DNA from: Vineibacter terrae
GTDB taxonomy: Bacteria; Pseudomonadota; Alphaproteobacteria; Reyranellales; Reyranellaceae
Direction of reading: 5' to 3'
Length of the DNA stretch: 64,000 nt
Assembly (NCBI RefSeq): GCF_008039615.1
Contig: NZ_VDUZ01000033.1
Span: forward strand, 44,328 to 108,327
Numbering within the stretch: the stretch's first letter is position 1; every line of letters starts with the position of its first letter. The translations under genes and the position numbers were made by a program. Of the stretch, positions 22,681 through 30,661 are shown piece after piece. A model generated the notes under the pieces. It was not told the DNA's origin. It made no database searches and saw only the letters and a list, made by a program, of their open reading frames with translations.

Positions 22681-23589
22681 ATGTCTGCGTTTCGCCGACA
22701 CATCAAGCGATGGCTAGGCCCGCGCCTCAGCAACGCGCGGTTTCTCTTTGGCGCGCCGCTGGCCTACAAGCCGGGGCACTTCTACTCGCCGATCTGCGAC
22801 CCCAAGGATCTCGCCCGGCATTACCGGGATCCAGACGGCATGGCTGGACGGGTCGATCTGCCGGGCATCGATCTCAGGGAGCCGGAACAGCGGGCCCTGT
22901 GGGAGGACTGGAAGCCCTACCTCTTGGAGTTTCCGTTTGCTGCCCAGCCCAAGAACGGGCTTCGCTTTCACTACGCCAACAGCAGCTTCGGGCCTGGCGA
23001 CGCGACGGTCCTTTACTGCATGTTGCGGCACTTCAAGCCGCGGCGCCTGATCGAAGTCGGGTCAGGTTTTTCGTCGGTCTGCGCGCTTGACACCATCGAC
23101 CGCTATCTTGGCGATGTCACCTGCACGTTCATCGACCCCCACCCCGGGTTGCTGCTGTCATTGCTGGAACCGGCGGACCGTAGCCGCATCAGGATCATCG
23201 GCAGCGAGATCCAGGACGTGGCGCTCGAGACGTTCGACACGCTGGACGCAGGCGACCTGCTGTTCATCGACTCCACGCACGTCGCCAAAACCGGCTCGGA
23301 TGTGGTGCATGAGTTGTTTGCGATCCTGCCGCGCCTCAAGCCCGGCGTGATTGTTCACCTGCATGACATCCACTATCCCTTCGAGTATCCGAAAGCCTGG
23401 GTGGTGGACCTGAACTACTCGTGGAACGAGGTCTACGCAATCCGTGCGTTCCTCTCCTACAACAGCGCCTTCGAGGTTCTGTTCTTCAACGATTACTTCG
23501 GCCGCTTCCATGGCGATCTGCTTGATCGCGAAGCGCCGGACATGGCTCTGAACTACGGCAGCGGCTTGTGGTTGCGTCGCCGCGCCTGA
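22681..23589 (+). CDS. class I SAM-dependent methyltransferase
   Basis: A 302-residue protein. The C-terminal two thirds fit a class I methyltransferase of the Methyltransf_24 group: RRLIEVGSGFSSVCALDTI (motif I), CTFIDPHPGLLLSLL (acidic loop), DLLFIDSTHVAKTGSDVVHE (motif IV, with the substrate-site Asp/His) and GVIVHLHDIHYPFEYP. The N-terminal ~90 residues are unusual and contain PPLAYKPGHFYSP-like and RFHYANSSFGPGDA segments. The substrate is unknown. ATG at 22681 with GGAG 7-10 bp upstream; a start at 22654 is less likely. Its 5' region overlaps the monooxygenase remnant. Confidence 0.85.
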   Translation: MSAFRRHIKRWLGPRLSNARFLFGAPLAYKPGHFYSPICDPKDLARHYRDPDGMAGRVDLPGIDLREPEQRALWEDWKPYLLEFPFAAQPKNGLRFHYANSSFGPGDATVLYCMLRHFKPRRLIEVGSGFSSVCALDTIDRYLGDVTCTFIDPHPGLLLSLLEPADRSRIRIIGSEIQDVALETFDTLDAGDLLFIDSTHVAKTGSDVVHELFAILPRLKPGVIVHLHDIHYPFEYPKAWVVDLNYSWNEVYAIRAFLSYNSAFEVLFFNDYFGRFHGDLLDREAPDMALNYGSGLWLRRRA

Positions 23590-23801
23590 TCTCTCCCTTC
23601 AATCCTTGAGAAGATGTGACCGATGGCCGAAGTCACGGCAAGGCGCAACAATGCGCTGCCCTGTCAGAAGACCTGGCCCGGATTTCTCAAACTCCCCTCG
23701 TGGAAGGCATTGGGTGTTGGGTGAGAGGGCGGCGTGAGACATATATTGTTCGTAGAAATCCGGTCTAGGATGCGCTGCATCACGAGGGAGAAGCGCAAGC
23801 C

Positions 23802-24809
23802 ATGGTCAAGACGGTGCTATATGCGGAGAAGCTGTACGACAACGACACGGTCGAGCGCGAGGTGTTCGGGCCGGACCTGCGCGTGGTGTGGCGCAACGTC
23901 GGCGACCTGTCGCAGCTGGAGGAGGGCGACTGCGCCGGGATCGACGGCCTGATGGTGATGCGGCACGCCGTGACCGCCGAGCATCTTGCCAGGTTCCCCA
24001 GGCTTGCCTGCGTCGTGCGCATGGGCGTGGGCTACGACAAGATCGATCGCAAGGCGGCCGCCGCGCGCAAGGTGATGGTGTGCAACGTGCCGGACTACGG
24101 CACCACCGAGGTGGCCGACCACGCGCTGGCGCTGGCCCTGTCGCTGCGCCGCGGCATCGCGCTGCACCTCGAGGCGCAGCGCCGGCCGCAGCCGGCGCCG
24201 TGGAGCTACGTGCGCGATCCGCTGCTGCGGCGCAACGGCGTGCAGACCTTCGGCATTGTCGGCCTGGGCCGCATCGGCACGGCGGCGGCGCTGCGCGCGA
24301 AGGCCTTCCAGTTCCGCGTCGTCGCCTATGACCCGTACATGCCCAACGGCACCGAGCTCGGCGTCGGTGTCGAGCGCGTGCGCTCGCTCGAGGCGTTGAT
24401 GGAGCAGACCGACACGCTGTCGATCCATGCGCCGCTGACGCCTGAGACGCGCGGCATGATCTCGCGCGACATGCTGGAGCGCATGCCCAAGGGCGGCGTG
24501 GTGGTGAACACGGCGCGCGGCCCGATCGTCGATGTCGACGCGCTCGCCGAGCTCCTCAAGCGGGGGCATCTCGCCGGCGTCGGGCTCGACGTCCTGCCGG
24601 TGGAGCCGCCGGTCGAGCCCATTCCCGAGCTGCTGCGCGCCTACCGCGCGCGCGAGCCGTGGTGCGAGGGACGCCTGATCATCACGCCGCACTCCGCCTT
24701 CTTCACGCCCGAGGCCTGGGCCGACACAAGGCTCAAGGCGGCGGAGACCATGCGCGCGGCGCTGCTCGGACCGCGGCCGCAGAACGTCATCACGCCCGAG
24801 ATGTTCTGA
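23802..24809 (+). CDS. D-isomer-specific 2-hydroxyacid dehydrogenase, CtBP-like
   Basis: A 335-residue protein with the 2-hydroxyacid dehydrogenase layout: catalytic-domain halves at both ends around an NAD-binding Rossmann fold (TFGIVGLGRIGTAAALRAKAF, in part). The active-site set is present: Arg in VVNTARGPIVDVDAL, Glu near GVGLDVLPVEPPVEP, and His in IITPHSAFFTPEA. The overall pattern resembles the C-terminal-binding-protein group. Likely an NAD(H)-linked reductase/dehydrogenase of a 2-keto acid, substrate unknown. ATG at 23802 after GAGAAGCGCAAGCC. The 212 bp before it hold no gene I can see. Confidence 0.9.
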   Translation: MVKTVLYAEKLYDNDTVEREVFGPDLRVVWRNVGDLSQLEEGDCAGIDGLMVMRHAVTAEHLARFPRLACVVRMGVGYDKIDRKAAAARKVMVCNVPDYGTTEVADHALALALSLRRGIALHLEAQRRPQPAPWSYVRDPLLRRNGVQTFGIVGLGRIGTAAALRAKAFQFRVVAYDPYMPNGTELGVGVERVRSLEALMEQTDTLSIHAPLTPETRGMISRDMLERMPKGGVVVNTARGPIVDVDALAELLKRGHLAGVGLDVLPVEPPVEPIPELLRAYRAREPWCEGRLIITPHSAFFTPEAWADTRLKAAETMRAALLGPRPQNVITPEMF

Positions 24810-24966
24810 CAGCGAGACGGCCGCCGGGAGCCGCTACGGCAGCACACGCTGTCCGCATAGGACTCCGGCGCCTTCGAGGAACGCAACGGACGACGCGCTC
24901 GTTAGTGGCAGGAACGGGAGCCAGGGCGTGCCGCGCTGGTCCATGACGGCCGACGACGAATCGCGT

Positions 24967-24982
24967 CACACTTGTCACTCCC
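24967..24982 (+). promoter_or_regulatory. TTGTCACTC box upstream of DUF899 gene, copy 1
   Basis: TCACACTTGTCACTCC lies about 115 bp before the first DUF899 gene, inside a 287-bp stretch with no gene. Nearly the same sequence precedes the membrane-protein gene near 44131 and the second DUF899 gene near 47624. It could be the -35 region of an alternative (ECF-type) sigma promoter or a regulator site. Confidence 0.4.
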
Positions 24983-25096
24983 GCAACTCGGTCCGGTGAC
25001 ACATCTCTTGCCTGACCGGCAGCGAGCGCACCGTTCGGCGGCGAACGGTATCGCGTTCCGGCACGGACAAGGGAACACGCCAGTTCGGAGGTTGCG

Positions 25097-25888
25097 ATGA
25101 CCAAGATCAAATCGCCGGTAAAAGGCGGCAAGGACAAGCAGCCAGCCATGCGCACGCCGCGCATTGTGTCGCCACAGGAGTGGCAGGCCGCGCGCGATCA
25201 GCTCCTCGTCAAGGAGAAGGCGCTCACCCGCGCCCGTGACGCGCTGGCCGCCGAGCGCCGGCGGATGCCGTGGCTTGCCGTCGACAAGGCATACATGTTC
25301 GAGGGGCCCGCGGGCAGGGTCGGCCTGCTCGACCTGTTCGCCGGCCGCCGCCAGCTGATCGTCTATCGCGCCTTCTTCGAGCCGGGCGTGCATGGCTGGC
25401 CGGACCATGCCTGCGTCGGCTGTTCCCTCGTGGCCGACCAGGTCGGCCATCTCGCCCACCTCAACGCACGCGACACGACCCTGGCGTATGTCTCGCGTGC
25501 GCCGCAGGCCGACATCGGGCGCCTGAAGGCACGGATGGGCTGGCAAGAGATCCCCTGGTACACCATCACCGACAGCTTCGACGCCGATTTCGGCGTGGGC
25601 GAATGGCATGGCCACAACGCCTTCATCCGCGACGGCGAGCGCGTGTTCCGCACCTACTTCATCGACGGCCGCGGCGATGAGGCCATGGGCACCGTCTGGA
25701 GCTACCTCGACATGACGGCGCTGGGGCGCCAGGAGACGTGGGAGGACTCGCCGGAAGGCTACCCCCGGAGCCGGCCGTACAAGTGGTGGAACTGGCACGA
25801 CAGCTACGTCCCCGGCGCCGCGCCCGACCCGAAATGGGTCGAGGTCTCCGACGCCGACGAGGCCGCGTTCCGCAAGCGCGACGGGTGA
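25097..25888 (+). CDS. DUF899 family thioredoxin-like protein, paralogue 1
   Basis: A 263-residue protein with the DUF899 pattern: VSPQEWQAARDQLLVKEKAL, LAAERRRMPWLAVDKAYMFEG, LLDLFAGRRQLIVYRAFFEPG, CVGCSLVADQVGHLAHLNARD in part, then a FGVGEWHGHNAFIRDG core. The CVGC pair sits where thioredoxin-like proteins carry the active cysteines. The function is unknown. A second, shorter paralogue lies at 47687. The N-terminal 20 residues are Lys-rich. ATG at 25097 after GGAGGTTGCG. A TTGTCACTC box precedes it, as for the paralogue. Confidence 0.88.
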   Translation: MTKIKSPVKGGKDKQPAMRTPRIVSPQEWQAARDQLLVKEKALTRARDALAAERRRMPWLAVDKAYMFEGPAGRVGLLDLFAGRRQLIVYRAFFEPGVHGWPDHACVGCSLVADQVGHLAHLNARDTTLAYVSRAPQADIGRLKARMGWQEIPWYTITDSFDADFGVGEWHGHNAFIRDGERVFRTYFIDGRGDEAMGTVWSYLDMTALGRQETWEDSPEGYPRSRPYKWWNWHDSYVPGAAPDPKWVEVSDADEAAFRKRDG

Positions 25889-25900
25889 TGTCCGCCCCGC

Positions 25901-26296
25901 TCAACGCAGCCTGTGCTCCGTCCCGATGCCCGATGTGATGAACAGCGCCGTGGCGTGATCGGCGACATCGGCCGTATGCCAGACGCCGCGCGGGTTGACC
26001 GCGTATTCGCCTGCGCGCAGCGTGACCTTGTGCGGCCCGTCCGGCAGCTCCTGGATCAGCGTGATCTCGCCGGCGGTGCAGATCACCGCCTCGTCGCCCG
26101 CCGGATGCCGCTCCCAGCTCGTCCAGCTCTCGCGGAAGCTGTACATCGAGACCAGCCGTCCTTCACCGCCGTCGGCGGCATTGCGGTCGACATAGGCGGC
26201 ATACCATTCCATGCCGGTGAATTCGGGCTGCGGCACCGCCTTCGCGCCGAGTCCGAGATGGAGCGGGTATTGCTCCAGCGAGAGTCGATTTGTCAT
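25901..26296 (-). CDS. cupin-domain protein
   Basis: A 131-residue single cupin: GMEWYAAYVDRNAADGGEGR, then WTSWERHPAGDEAVICTAGEITLIQEL as motif 1 (His, Asp, Glu) and YAVNPRGVWHTADVADHA as motif 2 (His). The substrate is unknown. Its ATG at 26296 overlaps the stop of the DinB gene upstream, so the two are translated together. It converges with the DUF899 gene, 12 bp apart. Confidence 0.85.
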   Translation of the reverse strand: MTNRLSLEQYPLHLGLGAKAVPQPEFTGMEWYAAYVDRNAADGGEGRLVSMYSFRESWTSWERHPAGDEAVICTAGEITLIQELPDGPHKVTLRAGEYAVNPRGVWHTADVADHATALFITSGIGTEHRLR

Positions 26297-26817
26297 GGCG
26301 TGACCTCGGCGTTGACCTGTCGTTGCGCGCCGGCATCCTCGGCTGCGAGGAAGTCCGTGATCCGGTCCGGATAGGGCTGGATGCCGTTCTTCTGCAGCAG
26401 CAGCGCCACCTGGCCGCGATGGCCGGCGGCATGCATCGCTACGTGCAGCAGCATCTCGCCGCGCGTCATGCGCGCGGGCTCGCCATTGGCGAAGGAGAAG
26501 GCGATCACCTCGTCCACCTTTTCCGGCCGCAGGGCGTCAGCATAATCGGCATACCAGTCCGCCGTCGAGCGGGCCTTGCCCGCCAGCGTGTCGAAGGACG
26601 GGATCTCGGCCGAGCGCGGTGCCTGGTAGCCGTGCGGGCGCGCCTCGAGGTTGTGGCTGAAGATCTCGTCGACGGCCTGGATATGGTCGAGCAGCCGCAG
26701 GACCAGGACCCGCTCGTCGGCGGCAAGCCGGTCGAGATTTTCGGCGATCACCGCGTTCAGGCCGTTGGTCGCCCAGCGCTTGTAGTGCATCAGGGTGCGA
26801 TAGGGGAGGGTGAGCAT
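26293..26817 (-). CDS. DinB-family four-helix protein
   Basis: A 174-residue protein with the DinB/YfiT pattern: an N-terminal helix with HYKRWATNGLNAVIAE, a first metal His in RLLDHIQAVDEIFSHNLEA, and the typical HVAMHAAGHRGQVALLLQKNG with two His near 130-140. DinB-like proteins are metal-binding four-helix bundles often linked with thiol-dependent transferases. I chose ATG 26817 (MLTLPYRT), with AAAGGCATTGCG upstream; ATG 26862 is possible. It is divergent from the TetR gene, with an exact 12-bp palindrome in the gap. Confidence 0.85.
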   Translation of the reverse strand: MLTLPYRTLMHYKRWATNGLNAVIAENLDRLAADERVLVLRLLDHIQAVDEIFSHNLEARPHGYQAPRSAEIPSFDTLAGKARSTADWYADYADALRPEKVDEVIAFSFANGEPARMTRGEMLLHVAMHAAGHRGQVALLLQKNGIQPYPDRITDFLAAEDAGAQRQVNAEVTP

Positions 26818-26862
26818 CGCAATGCCTTTCACCAGGATCCGTTCTCCGACGGCGATGGACAT

Positions 26863-26884
26863 AATGCGAGCTATAGCTCATATT
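26863..26884. promoter_or_regulatory. TetR-type operator between DinB and TetR genes
   Basis: GAGCTATAGCTC (26868-26879) is a perfect 12-bp palindrome, extended by AAT and ATT at the outer ends (26863-26884). It lies midway between the divergent starts at 26817 and 26912, as expected for a TetR regulator controlling itself and the DinB-cupin operon. Confidence 0.6.
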
Positions 26885-26911
26885 GTCTACTCGCGTATCG
26901 GAGCACCCGGC

Positions 26912-27535
26912 ATGGCCCGCAGGCCGCTCACGAATCCCAGGAAGCACGCCACTCAGGAGCGATCGCGCGCGACCGTCGATGCCCTGGTCGAAGCGACAGC
27001 TCGCATTCTGGTCAAGGAAGGCTTCGACAAGGCGAGCACCAACCGGATCGCCCAGAAGGCCGGCGTGAGCATCGGTTCGCTCTATCAGTACTACCCCAGC
27101 AAGGAAGCGCTCGTTGCCGCGGTTGTCGACCGCCACCACCAGGAGCTGATGCAGATCATCCGCGACGCGCTGGCGGAGGTCGCGGCGCTGCCGCTCGAGG
27201 ACGCGGTGCGCCGGCTCGTCACCGTGGCGATCGAGGCGCATCGCATCGATCCCAGGCTCCATCGCGTCGTTGCCGAGCAGATCCCGCGCACGGGGCGGCT
27301 CGAGAATGTCGGCGCCTTCAATCAGGAAACCTTTGCCCTCTTCAGGGCCTATCTCGAGCGCCACCGGGACGAGCTTCGTGCCGTCGACCTGGGGCTGGCG
27401 GCTTTCGTGTGCGTGACCTCGATCGAGGCGCTGACGCATACGGCCGTGTTGCATCGCAGTGACATTCTCTCGGACGAGGCGGTCGATACGCTCGTCGACG
27501 AGGCCACGCGCCTCGTGGTGGGATATCTGCGCTGA
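26912..27535 (+). CDS. TetR/AcrR-family regulator
   Basis: A 207-residue protein. The TetR DNA-binding domain spans about 12-60: TQERSRATVDALVEATARIL, FDKASTNRIAQKAGVSIGSLYQYYPSKEALV in part. The C-terminal ligand domain is helical and has LHRVVAEQIPRTG and AFVCVTSIEALTH. The ATG at 26912 follows CGGAGCACCCGG. It probably represses itself and the divergent DinB/cupin genes through the palindrome at 26863-26884. The ligand is unknown. Confidence 0.9.
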   Translation: MARRPLTNPRKHATQERSRATVDALVEATARILVKEGFDKASTNRIAQKAGVSIGSLYQYYPSKEALVAAVVDRHHQELMQIIRDALAEVAALPLEDAVRRLVTVAIEAHRIDPRLHRVVAEQIPRTGRLENVGAFNQETFALFRAYLERHRDELRAVDLGLAAFVCVTSIEALTHTAVLHRSDILSDEAVDTLVDEATRLVVGYLR

Positions 27536-27550
27536 TCGTCCCCTGGCGTG

Positions 27551-27785
27551 CAGGGCATTCGCATATGCTGCCGTTCACCCTTCTCCCCGCGGCAGCGGGG
27601 AGAGGGAGGGGCCCATCGCGAAGCGATGGGAAGGTGAGGGGTACGAGCGATCAGTCCCTATTTTTGCTGCATGGCTTGATCGTTCCTACCCCTCACCTTC
27701 CCATGCCTGCGGCATGGGCCCCTTCCTCTCCCCGCTGCCGCGGGGCGAGTAGACGGCACCGGTGCTTCCATATGCGAATGCCCTG
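27551..27785. mobile_element. 235-bp palindromic element bounded by 17-bp terminal inverted repeats (MITE-like)
   Basis: CAGGGCATTCGCATATG (27551-27567) and its exact reverse complement (27769-27785) bound the element. Inside is a long imperfect inverted repeat with TTCTCCCCGCGGCAGCGGGG, CCATCGCGAAGCGATGGG and CCCCTCACCTTCCCAT segments. It has no coding potential and no obvious target-site duplication. The same terminal repeat bounds a different palindromic core at 40283-40419, so the ends may define a non-autonomous mobile family. Confidence 0.6.
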
Positions 27786-27814
27786 CCCTGACGTGCGCGT
27801 CGCGGGTCGGCTGG

Positions 27815-28714
27815 TCAGCCGCGGAGCTGCCGCGCGATGAACGCCTTGGCCGTTTCGCGCGCTCGGTCTGTCTGCGGCCCGGGTTCGGCGACCCATTCGT
27901 GGGTGGCGTTCTCGAACAGGCAATAGTCGCACGGGCCGCCGGCCGCCCTGTACGCCTCGACGAATTTCTCTTGCATCGCCGGCAGGACATTGTCGTCGAG
28001 CGCGCCCTGCATGATGAGGAACGGCACCAGGGCGACCTTCTCGCCGCGCTCGAGGATCTCCTGCGGGTTGCCTTCGTGGATCGTCTCCCACGGCGAGAAG
28101 AACGTCTTGTTGCTCTGGATCATGCTCTCGTTCTTGCGGCGCTGCGCATTCTCATAGCGGGCAAGGGTGTTGCTGGGCGGTGAGCGCATCGCGACCCAGG
28201 CGACGGTGGCGTCGATGTCCGGCGCGCCGGCAAGCGGGATGGAGCAGTAGCGCGGATCGTGCGGGCGCATCGCCAGCAGCTCGGCGACATGGCCGCCGCT
28301 CGACGAGCCATAGACGCCGAGCCTGGACGTGTCGCCGTTCCAGGTCGCGGCGTTTGCCTTGAGCCAGCGCACGGCGTAGTTGGCATCCTGGATGCAGGCC
28401 GGGTAGGGTGCCTCGCCCGCGAGCGTGAGATCGACGGCGACGACGAGCAGCCCGCTCGACGCCAGCGCACGGTCCATCGGCTCTTCGGCCTGGCGGTCCT
28501 TGCGGGTCCACGCTCCGCCGTGCAGGTCAAGGACGGCCGGGAAGGGGCCTGGTCCCTTCGGCTGGTAGATCCGTGCCATCAGCATGCGGCCGGCGGCGTT
28601 GCGCCGAAGCGCCACATCGCTGACGACAAGATCGAGCCGGGCGTCGGGATCGTAGACGGACGCGGCGGTTGCTGCCGGGGACGCCGTACGCCGAGCCGAA
28701 GTCGCTCCATCCAT
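27815..28714 (-). CDS. alpha/beta hydrolase
   Basis: A 299-residue protein with the alpha/beta hydrolase pattern: PAVLDLHGGAWTRKDR (oxyanion HGGxW), LGVYGSSSGGHVAELL (nucleophile Ser in GxSxG), IMQGALDDNV (acid Asp) and ENATHEWVAEPG (His). This is the HSL/BD-FAE-like esterase group acting on small esters. The first ~20 residues are Ala/Thr-rich but not a clear signal peptide. ATG at 28714 follows a weak GGAGAGGACC box. The substrate is unknown. Confidence 0.88.
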   Translation of the reverse strand: MDGATSARRTASPAATAASVYDPDARLDLVVSDVALRRNAAGRMLMARIYQPKGPGPFPAVLDLHGGAWTRKDRQAEEPMDRALASSGLLVVAVDLTLAGEAPYPACIQDANYAVRWLKANAATWNGDTSRLGVYGSSSGGHVAELLAMRPHDPRYCSIPLAGAPDIDATVAWVAMRSPPSNTLARYENAQRRKNESMIQSNKTFFSPWETIHEGNPQEILERGEKVALVPFLIMQGALDDNVLPAMQEKFVEAYRAAGGPCDYCLFENATHEWVAEPGPQTDRARETAKAFIARQLRG

Positions 28715-28881
28715 GGTCCTCTCCTACTGCAGCACCTCGAACCGCGGCGGGATGGAGCACGGTAGGCGTGTTTCCCCTGGGCCGCCAAGCGCCAAAGGGG
28801 GTTGCGCGGCGCCCGACCGAGGCGCTGTGATGCAGATATGAGGAACCGCGACCCAAACCTGCCATTGCTTTGGCGGACGAC

Positions 28882-29795
28882 ATGAACCCGACACCCGATG
28901 AGCAAATTGCGGCGCCCGACAGCACGGCGGTACGGGTCGCCTTGTGGCGGGCCCTGCATCTGGAGGTCGATCCGCCGCCGCACGTGCACGAGGACGATAT
29001 CGGCCTGAAGCTGGCGGCGCCGGACGATGGCTGGCGCGATCGTCCCGACATGCACCCCGAGGGCACGCGCGCCTTCCGCGCCTCCATCGTGGCCCGCGCG
29101 CGCTTCATCGAGGATCTGGTGGCGGAGCAGGCCGGCCACGGCGTCGGCCAGTACGTTCTGCTCGGGGCGGGCCTCGACAGCTTCGCGCAGCGCCGCCCCG
29201 AGATCGCCTCCCGGCTGCGCCTGTTCGAGGTCGACCGGCCGGTCCCCAGGCATGGAAGCGGCAGCGCCTGGTCGCGCTGGGATACGGCGCGCCCGATCGG
29301 CTGCGATTCGTGCCGGTCGATTTCGAGGCGGGCGATGCCTGGCCGGAAGGTCTCATCGCGGCCGGCTTCGACCCCGGCCAGCCGGCAATCGTCGCGTCCA
29401 TCGGCGTCAGCATGTATCTCACGACCGAGGCGATCATGGCCATGCTGCGCCAGATCGCGTCGCTGGCGCCGGGGTCGGTGCTCGCCATGACCTTCCTGCT
29501 GCCGTTGGAGCTTGCCGACCCCGACATACGTCCAGGGCTCGAACGCGCGGTGCAGGGCGCGCGCGCCAGCGGCACACCGTTCGTCAGCTTCTTCACGCCG
29601 GCGCAGATGCTCGCGATGGCGCGCGCGGCCGGCTTCAAGGACGTGCGGCATGTTTCGGCAGCGGCGCTGGGTGAGCGCTACTTCGCAGGCCGGCCCGATG
29701 GCCTGCGGCCGCCGCGCAACACCGAGGAGCTGCTGGTCGCGACGGCAGGGCGCCGAGAGTCAACCAAGCCACCAACCTTGCGAGATGACCGTTGA
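28882..29795 (+). pseudogene. leucine-carboxyl-methyltransferase-like SAM methyltransferase, frameshifted
   Basis: The N-terminal part reads well (MNPTPDEQIAAPDST, VARARFIEDLVAEQAG, YVLLGAGLDSFAQRRPE, LRLFEVDRP) up to about 29241. The frame then breaks and good similarity continues in the next frame (PQAWKRQRLVALGYG, LRFVPVDFEAGDAWPEGL, ASIGVSMYLTTEAIMAML and onward to 29795). One base seems missing in CCGG-TCCCC at 29239-29247: restoring a G gives DRPGPQAWKR. The whole is a class I methyltransferase of the PPM1/TcmP-unrelated LCM group. Either a true mutation or a sequencing error; the downstream gene overlaps its stop. Confidence 0.8.
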
Positions 29796-30421
29796 AACGC
29801 GCCAAGATCGATGAACAGAATCGCTATCTGCTGCGGCTCCAGCACGACTTCCGGCGGGCCGCGGATATCGTGACCGATGCGCTGATGGCTTTCGAGGAGG
29901 TCGACGCCGTCGCTGTCATCGGATCGGTGGCCAAGCCGCTGTGGCAGGAGGTTCCGCGGTTCTCCGAATTCCGCCGCGCCGGGATCGAGGTCTGGCACGA
30001 GTGCAAGGATCTCGATCTGGCGGTGTGGATCACCTCGCAGCACCGGCTCGATGCATTGCGTCGCGCCCGCGATCTGGCGTTGCGCGACGCCCATGAGAGG
30101 GGTGCGGGTCCGAGCACGGCCAGTCATCAGGTCGAGGTTTTCTTGATCGAGCCGGGAACCGACAGGTACCTGGGGCGGCTATGCAATTTCAACGCATGCC
30201 CCAAGGGCAAGCCTCAGTGCCTCGTGCCGGGATGTGGCGACGTTCCCTTCAACAAGCGTGTCGAGGATTTCGAGCCGCATGCGGATCTGCTGGCATCCGC
30301 CACATATGCGCTGCTGTACCGGCGCGGAGCCGGACGCGTGCGTTCCGCGCTCGACTTGCCGAAGCCTGACGACGCGGCAGGCCACCCCGCTCGGCGCGCA
30401 AGCCGCCAGCGCGAGCGGTGA
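29792..30421 (+). CDS. nucleotidyltransferase-fold hypothetical protein
   Basis: A 209-residue protein starting at TTG 29792 (KRAKIDEQNRYLLRLQ), which overlaps the stop of the methyltransferase as TTGA. It has a GSVAKPLW loop (about 44-51) and a later DLDLAVW pair of acids, the arrangement of a minimal nucleotidyltransferase active site. A cysteine set (CNFNACPKGKPQCLVPGCG) suggests a zinc site. The C-terminal 25 residues are Arg-rich. I do not know the family or substrate. No better in-frame start exists nearby. Confidence 0.65.
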   Translation: MKRAKIDEQNRYLLRLQHDFRRAADIVTDALMAFEEVDAVAVIGSVAKPLWQEVPRFSEFRRAGIEVWHECKDLDLAVWITSQHRLDALRRARDLALRDAHERGAGPSTASHQVEVFLIEPGTDRYLGRLCNFNACPKGKPQCLVPGCGDVPFNKRVEDFEPHADLLASATYALLYRRGAGRVRSALDLPKPDDAAGHPARRASRQRER

Positions 30422-30661
30422 ATGCTGACCGCGTGTTCGACCGGCTGCCGTCATTGCGGCAGCTGACGACCGAAGCCTGGGGTGCTCCTAGTTTACTATA
30501 TGCGATGATCATCCGTCGCTCACCTGGATGGGCCGCCTCCAGGGGAAGGATGCGAAGCCCCTGATTTTGCGCCCGTGGTGTGTCGCCGGGATCGGACAAT
30601 GTAGGATCAAGTGGCCGCGAGTGAACGGAGCGACGGGCATGACGGTGCGAGGGAGAGCCTG

